Positions 26,562 through 35,784 are shown, numbered from the stretch's first letter. The stretch is 64,000 nucleotides of DNA from JBLZUR01 sp048565625 (GCF_048565625.1 NZ_JBLZUR010000001.1:124001-188000); one strand, 5' to 3'. Translations and numbers: made by a program. Notes: a model not told the origin generated them from the sequence alone.

Positions 26562-27350
26562 TTGCGCAGTCGAACCGGGATTGCTGCAGTAGTGTGCTGT
26601 GAGGTCGGGTAACGATGTCCGAATAATAAGGCCAGTCAGAACGTCAGCATTGACCTTGCCGGCAATTACATCAGCCATTCCCGTCAAGGATCGCCATGGC
26701 CTTCTTCGACGCGAATGGATTGTCAGATTCGGAATGAAGCCGGGCACGCGAGCCATATAATCGCGGTAAACCTCGCCGAAGTTGGCTAGCGCCTCCTTTT
26801 CCTCATGCCGAGCCAGCCGAATATACATCACGACGAGCACCGGAAACATAGCAAGGGTCAAAAGGGTCGGCCATTGTAGCAAAAAGCCGAGCATGACGAG
26901 AATGAAGCCGACATATTGCGGGTGCCGGATCCGGGCATAAATCCCAGTAAGGGCCAATTGGTGTTTGCGCTGACTCAAGTGAAGGGCCGTCCATGCAACC
27001 GAGATCAGCCAGTAACCCACGCCGATCAGCACAAAGCTGGCGATGTGGAATGGACCGTAATGGGGATTAACTCGCCAGCCGAACATCATCTCCAGGAGAT
27101 GTCCAGCATCGTGGCTCCACCAGTCGACAGCGGGGAAATACGACTGGAGCCACCCCGAAAGCACGAAGATCGTGAGCGGGAAGCCATACATTTCCGCGAA
27201 GAGCGCTATGATGAAAGCGCTGAACGCCCCCAAACTGCGCCAGTCTCGTTTAGTTGCCGGCTTGAAGAAGCTGAACGCAAAGAGGATGAAAACGGCGGCG
27301 TTAACCAGCGCGAGCCCCCACAGACCATAGCCATAGTCGGCGTGCGTCAT
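26496..27350 (-). CDS. ICMT/PEMT-type membrane methyltransferase with aberrant C-terminus
   Basis: Membrane protein of the isoprenylcysteine/phospholipid methyltransferase family: six or so hydrophobic segments, then the SAM-binding signature GIYARIRHPQYVGFILVMLG and RHEEKEALANFGEVYRDY. Family members usually stop near residue 210. Here the frame runs on for about 75 residues of low-complexity, unrelated sequence and overlaps the convergent regulator by 66 bases, so the native stop was probably lost at a recombination point near 26.75 kb. Start ATG at 27350 couples to DUF2933 as ATGA. A chemical role (lipid or metal methylation) is unknown. Confidence 0.75.
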   Translation of the reverse strand: MTHADYGYGLWGLALVNAAVFILFAFSFFKPATKRDWRSLGAFSAFIIALFAEMYGFPLTIFVLSGWLQSYFPAVDWWSHDAGHLLEMMFGWRVNPHYGPFHIASFVLIGVGYWLISVAWTALHLSQRKHQLALTGIYARIRHPQYVGFILVMLGFLLQWPTLLTLAMFPVLVVMYIRLARHEEKEALANFGEVYRDYMARVPGFIPNLTIHSRRRRPWRSLTGMADVIAGKVNADVLTGLIIRTSLPDLTAHYCSNPGSTAQSSWEGKFALHGQIRCGADARH

Positions 27351-27610
27351 CGCGACTCTCCTTCGATGCGGCCGTTGGGATTGGCCGGTAAGCCGGCGGG
27401 TGCCTGACCGGGCTCATGGCCATGCTGATGCCCACCATGGCCGCGGTGCATGAACAGGTGCATGAGCGGGCAGGCGAGCAGGATGAGATAGGGCAGCACA
27501 CCCAGGAAGTGCGCGGTATGCTCGGTGAGGAGGAAGAAGCTAGCGACGAGCAGGAAGCCGATCAGAACGATCTTGCCGCGCTTGCGCATGCGATGGTCAT
27601 GTTCGCCCAT
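27347..27610 (-). CDS. DUF2933-family small membrane protein
   Basis: 87 residues with two close membrane helices (VLIGFLLVASFFLLT and FLGVLPYLILLACPLMHLFM) and a His-rich tail (HRGHGGHQHGH). DUF2933 proteins are small His-tailed membrane proteins of copper and metal clusters. ATG at 27610 follows AGAGGACGG; its stop overlaps the methyltransferase start. Confidence 0.75.
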   Translation of the reverse strand: MGEHDHRMRKRGKIVLIGFLLVASFFLLTEHTAHFLGVLPYLILLACPLMHLFMHRGHGGHQHGHEPGQAPAGLPANPNGRIEGESR

Positions 27611-27862
27611 ATGCCGTCCTCTTCTGGTCAACGTCCGGGCAGCATAGGCTCGAGTCCAAGGAGCAAGGTATAAGTAGAGACCGAAGTCCCCCGGGCATCG
27701 CGCAGGCATGGGTAAGGCGATCGATGGGATCGGCCATCGGCGTTCGGGCGACGCAGCTGTCGGGGAGCAGCAGTCGTGCTGCGGATTTTGCGTATAGGCG
27801 TGCGGCGTCCGCGAACCAATGCTGCGCTCACGAACATAATCGTGAGAGGCAGGCCCGCGTCC

Positions 27863-29311
27863 ATGCAAAAGAGAAAGAAACGGCACCATTCCCGCGTGAC
27901 CATCTTCGAGCGTGAAGCAAGGATCGATCTGGCCAAGCGCCCGGCCGATGGTCTCGGCGTTGCCTTTCTCGGCGCATCGGGAACGGTCACAGGGTCGCGT
28001 TATCTGGTGGACGATGGTGAAACTCAGATCGTGGTCGATTCCGGCCTGTTTCAGGGACCCAGGGATCTGCGCCGCCTTAATTGGGCATCGATCCCACCCG
28101 AAGTCGCGGATGTCGGCCAGGTGCTGCTGACCCACGCCCATCTCGATCACTCGGGCGCACTACCGCGCATGGCGCGCCTGGGCTGGGACGGGACCGTCCT
28201 TGCCACGCGGGCGACCGCGGCCCTGTGCGAGCTCCTTCTTCCCGACAGCGGCCATCTGCAGGAAAAGGATGCGGAGTTCGCCAACCAGCACGGCTTCTCC
28301 AGGCACCAGCCGGCGCTGCCCCTCTACACCCAGGCCGACGCGCGTCTGGCATTGCAGCTCTTCCGCCCGATCGAGTTCGGAGCGTGGCATGCAGTCACGG
28401 ACGGCATCAGGGTGCGCTACCATCGCGCCGGCCACATCCTCGGCGCGGCGTCGATCGAGATCGACTGGAAGGGGCGGACAATCCTCTTCTCAGGCGATAT
28501 CGGCCGTTACGGCGATGCGGTGATGAAGGATCCCGAGCCGCCCGCGCGCGCCGACTATGTCCTGGTGGAATCGACCTATGGCGATCGGCGCCACGAGCAG
28601 GTCGATCCGACAAAGACGCTTGGAGATCATGTCGAGCGATGCGTCGAGAGAGGCGGGACGGTGGTGATCCCGGCCTTCGCCGTGGGACGGGTTCAGTCGC
28701 TTCTCTATCATTTCTCGCGTCTGCGCGCGCAGGGACGCCTCCGCGACATCCCGATCTTCCTCGACAGCCCGATGGCGATCAACGCGAGCGGGCTGATGTG
28801 CGATTTCATGGACGAGCATCGCCTGGCTCGCGCCGAGTGCGAAGCGGCGTGCAGCGTCGCGCACTATGTGCGCGAAGTGGAGGAATCCAAGGAACTCACC
28901 GCCAACCCCACCCCCAAGGTCATCATCTCGGCCAGTGGAATGGCAACGGGCGGCCGCGTGCTCCACCATCTCAAGCGCTTCGCGCCGGATGGGAAGAACC
29001 TCATCCTCTTCTCGGGCTTCCAGGCGGCGGGCACCCGCGGCGCCGCCATGATCGGCGGCGCCCGGACGATCAAGATCCACGGCGAGTATATCCCGGTCGA
29101 AGCCGAGGTCGCCAACCTGACGATGCTCTCGGCGCATGCCGACAGCGACGAACTCATGCGCTGGCTCGGGTCGCTGCACGAGGCCCCGCGCCACGTCTAT
29201 GTCACCCATGGCGAGCCGACCGGCGCCCAGGTCCTGGCGAAGCGTGTCTCGGAGGAACTGGGTTGGGCATGCAGCGTACCGGCGCTGGGTAGCTGGGGCA
29301 TGCTCGCGTGA
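27863..29311 (+). CDS. Beta-CASP metallo-beta-lactamase RNase-type protein
   Basis: 482-residue predicted RNA-processing nuclease of the CPSF73/Ysh1-like group. The MBL domain has LTHAHLDHSGALP near residue 92; the beta-CASP part shows IPAFAVGRVQSLLY, MAINASGLMCDFM and ISASGMATGGRVLHHL; the RMMBL-type end has the HGEYIPVEAEV and SAHADSDELMRW motifs. First of three overlapping genes (GTGA to the phosphorylase). It starts at ATG 27863. Confidence 0.9.
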   Translation: MQKRKKRHHSRVTIFEREARIDLAKRPADGLGVAFLGASGTVTGSRYLVDDGETQIVVDSGLFQGPRDLRRLNWASIPPEVADVGQVLLTHAHLDHSGALPRMARLGWDGTVLATRATAALCELLLPDSGHLQEKDAEFANQHGFSRHQPALPLYTQADARLALQLFRPIEFGAWHAVTDGIRVRYHRAGHILGAASIEIDWKGRTILFSGDIGRYGDAVMKDPEPPARADYVLVESTYGDRRHEQVDPTKTLGDHVERCVERGGTVVIPAFAVGRVQSLLYHFSRLRAQGRLRDIPIFLDSPMAINASGLMCDFMDEHRLARAECEAACSVAHYVREVEESKELTANPTPKVIISASGMATGGRVLHHLKRFAPDGKNLILFSGFQAAGTRGAAMIGGARTIKIHGEYIPVEAEVANLTMLSAHADSDELMRWLGSLHEAPRHVYVTHGEPTGAQVLAKRVSEELGWACSVPALGSWGMLA

Positions 29312-30846
29312 AGCCCGGGATCATCGAGGACGCCGAAGCAGAGCCTGTCGCGACGACGCTGCGGGCACGCCGCATCGGCCTGTCGGCTGCCGGAAGCGAT
29401 CTGATCGCGGTCATGCGCCACGACTGTCCCGTCTGCCGCTCGGAAGGTCTTGCGTCCCGCGCGCAGGTCGCGCTGCGCGCCGGCGGGCGGGAAATCGTCG
29501 TCTCGCTGCTGCACAGCTCCGCGGAGACTCCAGCGCCCGGCGAGATCGGCCTCTCCGAATCCGCATGGCAGCGGCTCGGCGTCAGCGATGGCGATCCGGT
29601 CGAGATCGCGCACGCCCAGCCTCTCGCCTCGCTCGCCGAAGTGCGTCGGCGCATCTATGGCAATCGTCTCAGTGACGGGGCTTTTTCAGCGATCATCACC
29701 GACATCGCCGAGCGACGCTATAGCGATGTCCATCTCTCGGCGTTCGTCACGGCCTGCTCAGCGGTCCCGCTCGATACGGACGAAACGATCAGCCTGACCA
29801 GGGCGATGGTCGATGTCGGCGAGCGATTGCAGTGGCCCGGAACGGTCATCGTCGACAAGCATAGCGTCGGTGGCTTGCCGGGCAATCGCACCACGCCGAT
29901 CATCGTCTCGATCATGGCCGCGGAGGGCCTGATCATGCCCAAGACATCGTCGCGGGCGATCACCTCACCGGCCGGCACGGCGGACACGATGGAGGTGCTG
30001 GCACCTGTCGACCTCGACGTTTCCGCAATCCACAAGGTGGTCGAGCGCGAAGGCGGCTGCATCGCCTGGGGCGGCGCCGTCAACCTCAGCCCTGCCGACG
30101 ATGTGATCATCGGCGTGGAACGGGTGCTCGATATCGATGCCGTCGGGCAGATGGTCGCCTCGGTGCTGTCCAAGAAAATCGCGGCCGGTGCGACCCATCT
30201 GGTCATCGACATCCCGGTCGGGCCGACCGCCAAGGTACGCGGCGCCGATGCCGCCGACACGCTCGAGCGGGCGCTGAGCTCTGTCGCCCAAGCCTTCGGG
30301 CTTCGCACGCGCGTGATGCGCGGCCCCGGCGCCGAGCCGATCGGACGGGGCATCGGTCCGGCGCTCGAGGCGCAGGATATCCTTGCCGTGCTCCAGGGGC
30401 AGCCGGGCGCCGAGGATCTCGCCCACCGGGCCTGCGAGCTGGCGGGAGGACTGCTTGAGCTCGCGGACGCAGCCCCGGCCCGCGAAGGTTATGCGCGTGC
30501 GCGGGCGTGCCTCGAAAGCGGCCGGGCCTGGGCCAAGTTCCAACGTATCTGCGAAGCGCAGGGCGGCATGCGGGCTCCACAGGTCGCCCGGTTCCAACAG
30601 GATATGATCGCTCCCTATAGCGGCCGCCTGGTGAGTATCGACAATCGCAAGCTCGCGACGGTCGCGAAGCTTGCCGGCGCGCCGATGGCCAAGGCCGCCG
30701 GCGTCGCGCTGCAGTGTCGGCTGAACCAGATGGTGGATGCCGGGGCTCCCTTGTGTAGCATTCATGCCGAGAGCCCGGGCGAGCTCGACTATGCGGCGGC
30801 CTATGCGGTGAGCGACGGGCCGATCTTCGGGATTGAAGCGCTATGA
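29308..30846 (+). CDS. Thymidine/AMP phosphorylase-family enzyme (about 512 aa)
   Basis: Long member of the pyrimidine-nucleoside phosphorylase fold, as in archaeal AMP phosphorylase. Core motifs: KHSVGGLPGNRTTPIIVSIMA, KTSSRAITSPAGTADTMEVL and the C-terminal domain AYSGR-like IAPYSGRLVSIDNRKLATVAKLAG. The N-terminal extension of about 90 residues separates this group from classic DeoA. GTG start overlaps the beta-CASP gene, ATGA overlap with the next. With the PRPP synthetase it could recycle nucleotide ribose phosphate. Confidence 0.88.
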   Translation: MKPGIIEDAEAEPVATTLRARRIGLSAAGSDLIAVMRHDCPVCRSEGLASRAQVALRAGGREIVVSLLHSSAETPAPGEIGLSESAWQRLGVSDGDPVEIAHAQPLASLAEVRRRIYGNRLSDGAFSAIITDIAERRYSDVHLSAFVTACSAVPLDTDETISLTRAMVDVGERLQWPGTVIVDKHSVGGLPGNRTTPIIVSIMAAEGLIMPKTSSRAITSPAGTADTMEVLAPVDLDVSAIHKVVEREGGCIAWGGAVNLSPADDVIIGVERVLDIDAVGQMVASVLSKKIAAGATHLVIDIPVGPTAKVRGADAADTLERALSSVAQAFGLRTRVMRGPGAEPIGRGIGPALEAQDILAVLQGQPGAEDLAHRACELAGGLLELADAAPAREGYARARACLESGRAWAKFQRICEAQGGMRAPQVARFQQDMIAPYSGRLVSIDNRKLATVAKLAGAPMAKAAGVALQCRLNQMVDAGAPLCSIHAESPGELDYAAAYAVSDGPIFGIEAL

Positions 30847-31751
30847 ACCGTCCCGTGCTGTTCGCGCTGTCTGGCAGCGAGGCCCTGGCACAGCCGCTAT
30901 CCGCCGCGCTCGATGCAGAGGTCGGCACGATCGAGCATCGTCAGTTTCCTGACGGGGAAACCTATCTCAGGGTCGGAAACGACGTCAGCGACCGCGAGGT
31001 CATCCTGCTGTCCAGTCTCGATCATCCGGACGCCAAGCTGTTGCCGCTGCTGTTCGCAGCCGACACCGCGCGCGATCTTGGCGCTCGCAGGATCGGGCTC
31101 GTCGCCCCTTACCTCGCTTACATGCGCCAGGACATACGCTTCCATGCCGGCGAGGCGGTGACGTCGCGAACCTTTGCTGCGATCCTGTCTCGCCATCTCG
31201 ACTGGCTGGTGACGGTCGATCCGCATCTCCATCGCTACCATGAATTGTCGGAAATCTACCGCATCCCAACCCAGGTTGTTCATGCCGCGCCGTTTTTGGC
31301 CTCGTGGATCAAGCGCAATGTCGCTCGCCCGCTGATCATCGGTCCGGACCTGGAAAGCGAACAGTGGGTCTCGCAGGTGGCGGCCGATGCCGATGCTCCG
31401 TTTCTCGTGTGCGAGAAAATCCGATCCGGCGACCGTCACGTCACCATCTCGATTCCGAATGCCCCAGCGTTTCTCGATCGCCAGCCGGTGCTGGTCGACG
31501 ATATCGCCTCATCCGGTCGGACCCTCACCGAGGCGGCGCGCCAACTGGTCGGCATGGGGTTCGCGCGACCGGATTGCGTGGTCGTGCATCCGCTTTTTGC
31601 CGGCGATGCAGCGCAGGTTCTGGGTGGGCTTGTCGAAAGGATCGTCAGCACGAACGCGGTTGCACATGCGTCGAATGATATAGACGTCATGCCAGCGATC
31701 GCGGAGGCCGTTCGCCACCGGATTGAATGGCGTGCTGCGCGTCAGTTCTAA
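30843..31751 (+). CDS. Ribose-phosphate pyrophosphokinase-family protein
   Basis: 302-residue PRPP synthetase-like protein. FPDGETYLRVG, APYLAYMRQDIRFHAGEAVTSR and the PRPP loop LVDDIASSGRTL are conserved. It overlaps the phosphorylase as ATGA and is the third gene of the unit. Ribose 5-phosphate or ribose 1,5-bisphosphate made by the phosphorylase pathway could feed it, an inference. Confidence 0.9.
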   Translation: MNRPVLFALSGSEALAQPLSAALDAEVGTIEHRQFPDGETYLRVGNDVSDREVILLSSLDHPDAKLLPLLFAADTARDLGARRIGLVAPYLAYMRQDIRFHAGEAVTSRTFAAILSRHLDWLVTVDPHLHRYHELSEIYRIPTQVVHAAPFLASWIKRNVARPLIIGPDLESEQWVSQVAADADAPFLVCEKIRSGDRHVTISIPNAPAFLDRQPVLVDDIASSGRTLTEAARQLVGMGFARPDCVVVHPLFAGDAAQVLGGLVERIVSTNAVAHASNDIDVMPAIAEAVRHRIEWRAARQF

Positions 31752-31873
31752 GACGGAAATGAACGCCCGGCAAACGCTGTGCGCGTCCTCATCCATTGAC
31801 CCTAAACGAGTCCGAACCAATCTCCTGAGATCTCCCTTTCGGAGAAAATCGCGGCAGGGAAGGAGGATATGTC

Positions 31874-32133
31874 GTGTCGCACACACGCTCGTTCATCGAT
31901 CCCCTCGACGTTGCTGGGCACCTGAAGCTTGAGCCCGAAGTAAAGCGCGCCACCCTGCTATCCTGGGCGTCCGATCGCGCAGCCGTCAAGGGCCAACCCG
32001 CCCCCCTCGCCCGCCGGGCGCCAGTAACCCGCTGCCGGTCGACGATGTGATGGAAGCGTAGCGATGGCTCGATCGCGCCGAGGGCGGCGCGGGCAACTCG
32101 CATGCATCGTCCGGAGCAGAGACCCGGCAATGA
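31874..32133 (+). pseudogene. Remnant of a small conserved sphingomonad-type protein
   Basis: A good Shine-Dalgarno (AGGAGG at 31861-31866) precedes GTG 31874, which opens SHTRSFIDPLDVAGHLKLEPEVKRATLLSWASD. After a C-rich run near 32003-32012 similarity moves to another frame (RPPGASNPLPVDDVMEA), followed by an in-frame TAG at 32059-32061, then RWLDRAEGGAGN. At least one frameshift and one stop make it a pseudogene. The intact protein, as I recall it, is a short unknown family of sphingomonads and rhizobia. Confidence 0.55.
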
Positions 32134-32225
32134 GCCGCAGCGACCGCGGCATTGGTGTGAGCGGAGTAGCCGAACCCTCACAGTTTCGCTGTCCTTCGCC
32201 GTTTTGCCTCGCCAAATTTTTACTC

Positions 32226-32245
32226 TTGACCTGGGACCATAGTCC
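32226..32245 (+). promoter_or_regulatory. MerR-type operator-like site upstream of a FixJ-type regulator
   Basis: TTGACC (32226-32231) is followed by the near-palindrome GGACCATAGTCC (32234-32245). The same layout occurs before the MerR gene at 62868. The -10 at the usual 19-20-base spacing is poor, so this is a binding-site candidate more than a certain promoter. Confidence 0.5.
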
Positions 32246-32288
32246 AACGTGCAGAGAAGTATCCCTTGAAGCGCTGCCCTCGCGGCAC

Positions 32289-32296
32289 TGCGTATT
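32289..32296 (+). promoter_or_regulatory. TGCGTATT promoter-like motif
   Basis: TGCGTATT ends 17 bases before the start of the response regulator. It matches the -10-like core shared by the copper promoters at 37558, 38883, 37480 and 47442, but the GAGGGG partner is missing. TTGAAG at 32266-32271 could serve as a -35. Confidence 0.35.
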
Positions 32297-32313
32297 GATC
32301 GATCTCGGGGGCT

Positions 32314-32949
32314 ATGGGGAACAAGCGCGTCGTGCATATCGTCGATGACGAAGAGACAATACGAAAAGCACTAAGTTTCACGTTGCGGACCGCAGGGTTT
32401 GCCGTAGAAGCCTACGCTTCGGGGCCGGAGTTTCTGTTGAGCGCAGAGGACGCCGAGAAAGGCTGCGTGGTTCTCGACATGCACATGCCCGACATGGACG
32501 GCCTGCAGGTTCAGGCGGAGCTGACGCGACGCGGTATCGACATGCCCGTCGTGGTGCTGACGGGCAATGGCGATCCTACGCTCGCCGTACAGGCGATGAA
32601 GGCGGGCGCTGCCGACTTTCTCGCCAAACCGGTCGAGAAGGCCGCATTGCTCGGCGCGATCGACCGCGGCTTCAGCTGGCTTGAGAGTATAGCCCGTCGT
32701 GCCTCCGAACAGGCCGACGCTCTTTCGAAAGCCGCGAGACTGACGCAGCGCGAACGGGCCGTTCTGAGAGGAATTTCGCGAGGCTATCCAAATAGCCTTA
32801 TCGCAGATGAACTCGGCGTCACGTCGCGCACGGTCGAGCTGCATCGGGCCAGTCTGATGATCAAACTCAACGCGCAAAGCCTGCCCGACCTGTTGCGGAT
32901 CGCTTTCGCCGTCGACCTGCACGAATCGACCGAAAACGGGCACCCCTAA
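32314..32949 (+). CDS. FixJ-type response regulator
   Basis: 211-residue two-domain regulator. The receiver has DDEE, phosphoacceptor Asp in CVVLDMHMPDMDG and the KP of FLAKPVEKA. The LuxR-type HTH LTQRERAVLRGISRGYPNSLIADELG is C-terminal. No histidine kinase adjoins it; the FixL-like kinase at 42621 is a possible partner. Upstream are a MerR-like box and a TGCGTATT motif, so metal control is plausible. Confidence 0.88.
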   Translation: MGNKRVVHIVDDEETIRKALSFTLRTAGFAVEAYASGPEFLLSAEDAEKGCVVLDMHMPDMDGLQVQAELTRRGIDMPVVVLTGNGDPTLAVQAMKAGAADFLAKPVEKAALLGAIDRGFSWLESIARRASEQADALSKAARLTQRERAVLRGISRGYPNSLIADELGVTSRTVELHRASLMIKLNAQSLPDLLRIAFAVDLHESTENGHP

Positions 32950-32975
32950 AATTCTCGGCCGTGCGATGCCGGATG

Positions 32976-33374
32976 CTATGCGGATCGGGCCGCGGCCAGT
33001 TCGGCGATGATCGGACAATCCGGCCGCTCGTCGCCTTGGCAGCGCTCAGCCAGGTCGATTAGCGTGTCGCGCAGCGCCGTCAACGCCTCGGCTTTGCGCT
33101 GAAACTCATCGGCGCGGGCAAGGGCAAGCCGCTTCACCTCCGCGCTGGCACGGCCGGTATTGGCCCAAAGGCTGAGCAACGTGCGGATCTCCTCGATCGG
33201 GAAGCCGAGATCGCGGGCATTGGCGATAAACCGGAGGCGATGGAGGTCGCGCTCGCCATAGTCACGATAGCCAGCACCCCGACGCGCCGGCGCCGGGATG
33301 AGGCCGATCTTTTCATAATGGCGGATCATCCGCTCAGAGACGCCGCTCTGCCGTGACGTCTCGCCGATGTTCAC
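32976..33374 (-). CDS. cueR: CueR-type MerR regulator
   Basis: 132-residue Cu(I)-responsive activator. N-terminal HTH NIGETSRQSGVSERMIRHYEKIGLI, dimer helix, and C-terminal metal loop CQGDERPDCPII with Cys-x7-Cys typical of CueR/HmrR. It overlaps the end of the copA ATPase gene by four bases (same strand), so it would be induced with it. Target: the promoter at 35754-35784. Confidence 0.88.
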   Translation of the reverse strand: MNIGETSRQSGVSERMIRHYEKIGLIPAPARRGAGYRDYGERDLHRLRFIANARDLGFPIEEIRTLLSLWANTGRASAEVKRLALARADEFQRKAEALTALRDTLIDLAERCQGDERPDCPIIAELAAARSA

Positions 33375-35728
33375 AGTGCTTTCCGGTTGAGGCGCAGCGC
33401 GTTGGTGACCACGCTCACCGAAGAGAGCGCCATCGCCGCCGCCGCGATAATGGGCGAGAGCAGAATACCGAACAGCGGATAGAGCGCACCCGCCGCTACG
33501 GGCACGCCCGCGACATTGTAGATGAAGGCGAAGACGAGATTCTGGCGGATGTTCGACATGGTCGCTTGGCTGAGCCGCCGCGCCCGGACGATGCCAGTCA
33601 GGTCGCCCTTGAGCAGCGTGACGCCAGCGCTCTCGATCGCGACGTCGGTGCCGGAACCCATGGCGATGCCGACGTCGGCGGCGGCCAACGCGGGGGCGTC
33701 GTTGACACCGTCGCCGGCCATGGCGACGACCCGCCCCTCGCGCTTGAACCTGGCGACCACGGCGCTCTTCTGATCGGGCAGCACCTCGGCTTCGACCTCG
33801 TCGATGCCCAGGCGTCGGGCGACCGCTTCCGCGGTCGTGCGGTTGTCGCCGGTCAGCATGACCACGCGAATGCCCTCCGCCTTGAGCGCGGCGAGCGCTT
33901 CTGGTGTCGTGGCCTTCACCGGATCGGCGATCGCGAAGGCGCCGCCGACTGTGCCGTCGACCCCGATGAAGATCGCGGTGGCGCCATCCCGGCGCAGCGC
34001 GTCGGCCTGGCTGGCGAGCGCATCGGTCGCAACCCCTTCGTCGGCAAGGAACTGCGCATTGCCGAGGACGATGCGCCGCCCTTCGACCGTGCCGAGCGCG
34101 CCGCGCCCGGTCGGCGAGTCGAAGTCGATGACGTCGCTCGTGACGATGCCGCGATCCTTCGCGGCCTCGACGATTGCCAACGCGAGCGGATGCTCGGACG
34201 CCCGCTCGACCGAGGCGGCAAGACGCAGCAGCTCGGCTTCGTCGAAGCCGGGCGCCGGCACGACCTGGGTGACGGCAGGCCGGCCTTCGGTCAGCGTGCC
34301 TGTCTTGTCGACGACGAGAGTGTCGACCTTCTCCATATGCTCGAGTGCTTCGGCATTTTTGATGAGGACACCGAGCCCGGCGCCGCGGCCGACCCCGACC
34401 ATGATCGACATCGGCGTTGCCAGCCCCAGTGCGCAGGGACAGGCGATGATCAGCACGGCGACCGCCGCCACCAGCCCATAGGCGAAGCGCGGCTCGGGAC
34501 CCCAGATGCCCCAGGCGATGAACGCGACGGCCGCGACCGCGATGACCACGGGCACAAACCAGCCCGACACCTGATCGGCCATGCGCTGGATCGGCGCGCG
34601 CGAGCGCTGCGCCTCAGCGACCATCTGGACGATGCGTGCGAGCATGGTATCGCGGCCGACCTTGTCGGCGACGATCACCAGCGCACCGGTCTGGTTGAGC
34701 GTGCCGCCGATCACTGTGTCGGCCTTTGCCTTGGTGACGGGCATGGATTCGCCGGTGACCATCAACTCGTCGAGCGAGGAGCGGCCGTCCTCGACTACGC
34801 CGTCGACCGGCACCTTCTCGCCCGGCCGCACCCGCAGGCGGTCGCCCACCGCAACCAGATCAAGGCTGATTTCCTCTTCGTTCCCATCAGAACCGATCCG
34901 GCGCGCGGTCTTTGGTGCAAGGTTGAGCAGCGCCTTGATCGCGCCCGAGGTGCGTTCCCGCGCGCGCAGTTCGAGCATCTGGCCGAGCAGCACGAGGACG
35001 GTGATCACCGCGGCCGCCTCGAAATAGACGGCAACCATGCCGTCCTCGCCGCGGAAGGCCGGCGGGAACAGCTGAGGCGCGAGCGTCGCGATGACGCTGT
35101 AGATCCAGGCGACCCCGGTCCCCATCGCGATCAGGGTGAACATGTTGAAGTTGCGGGTCTTGAGCGAGGCCCAGCCACGCTCGAAGAACGGCCAGCCCGC
35201 CCACAGCACGACGGGTGTCGCCAGCACGAACTGGATCCATACCGAGATAGACATCGGCACGAGGCGATGGATCGCGGGAAAGACATGCGCGCCCATCTCG
35301 AGGATCAGCACCGGGAGAGCCAGCACGAGGCCGACCCAGAAGCGCCGCGTGAAATCGACTAGCTCGTGGCTGGGGCCGCTGTCGGCGGTCACGGTCGCGG
35401 GTTCGAGCGCCATGCCGCAGATCGGACAGGACCCGGGATGGTCCTGGCGGATCTCGGGATGCATCGGGCAGGTCCAGATCGTGCCTTCGGGCGCCGCGAC
35501 CGGCGGCGTCGGCGGGCCGAGATAGCGCTCGGGATCGGCGATGAATTTGGTCCGGCAGCCCGCGCTGCAGAAATGATAGCTTTCACCGCTATGCTCGGCG
35601 TGATGCGCCGTGGTCGCCGGGTCGACGGTCATGCCGCAGACCGGGTCCTTGACGCCGGTCGCCGCTTTAGCGGTGCCGTGGCCGCCGCAGCAACCGCCGC
35701 CATGCGCCGCTCCATGTGTCTCGTTCAT
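33371..35728 (-). CDS. copA: Copper-exporting P1B-type ATPase CopA
   Basis: 785-residue Cu(I) exporter. Order: YHS-type segment (VKDPVCGMTVDP, about 27-75), a heavy-metal-binding CPMHPEI/CPICGMAL segment in place of an HMA domain, eight membrane helices, CPC in IIACPCALG, DKTGTLTEG with the phosphorylated Asp, and the SEHPLA His-Pro motif. TGDGVND-type GDGVNDAPALA closes the ATP domain. ATG 35728 with AGGAGCGAGG is chosen; the frame continues upstream but without a good start. Confidence 0.95.
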   Translation of the reverse strand: MNETHGAAHGGGCCGGHGTAKAATGVKDPVCGMTVDPATTAHHAEHSGESYHFCSAGCRTKFIADPERYLGPPTPPVAAPEGTIWTCPMHPEIRQDHPGSCPICGMALEPATVTADSGPSHELVDFTRRFWVGLVLALPVLILEMGAHVFPAIHRLVPMSISVWIQFVLATPVVLWAGWPFFERGWASLKTRNFNMFTLIAMGTGVAWIYSVIATLAPQLFPPAFRGEDGMVAVYFEAAAVITVLVLLGQMLELRARERTSGAIKALLNLAPKTARRIGSDGNEEEISLDLVAVGDRLRVRPGEKVPVDGVVEDGRSSLDELMVTGESMPVTKAKADTVIGGTLNQTGALVIVADKVGRDTMLARIVQMVAEAQRSRAPIQRMADQVSGWFVPVVIAVAAVAFIAWGIWGPEPRFAYGLVAAVAVLIIACPCALGLATPMSIMVGVGRGAGLGVLIKNAEALEHMEKVDTLVVDKTGTLTEGRPAVTQVVPAPGFDEAELLRLAASVERASEHPLALAIVEAAKDRGIVTSDVIDFDSPTGRGALGTVEGRRIVLGNAQFLADEGVATDALASQADALRRDGATAIFIGVDGTVGGAFAIADPVKATTPEALAALKAEGIRVVMLTGDNRTTAEAVARRLGIDEVEAEVLPDQKSAVVARFKREGRVVAMAGDGVNDAPALAAADVGIAMGSGTDVAIESAGVTLLKGDLTGIVRARRLSQATMSNIRQNLVFAFIYNVAGVPVAAGALYPLFGILLSPIIAAAAMALSSVSVVTNALRLNRKAL

Positions 35729-35753
35729 CGCCTCGCTCCTTTCGACGCCTGAC

Positions 35754-35784
35754 GATCTAGGGTCTGACACCGTGTCAGGGTCAA
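35754..35784 (-). promoter_or_regulatory. CueR-type promoter of copA
   Basis: On the minus strand, -35 TTGACC (35784-35779) and -10 TAGATC (35759-35754) are 19 bases apart, the over-long spacing used by MerR-family activators. Between them lies the perfect 15-base palindrome CTGACACCGTGTCAG (35764-35778). The ATG follows 25 bases later. Confidence 0.85.

Noticed and set aside
31789..32337. 182-codon minus frame in the gap before the response regulator
   Set aside because: Cys/Arg-rich, crosses the plus-strand pseudogene and promoter sites; no start signal.
33353..35362. 669-codon plus frame opposite copA
   Set aside because: Shadow with His/Asp/Arg bias; P-type ATPase motifs are on the minus strand.
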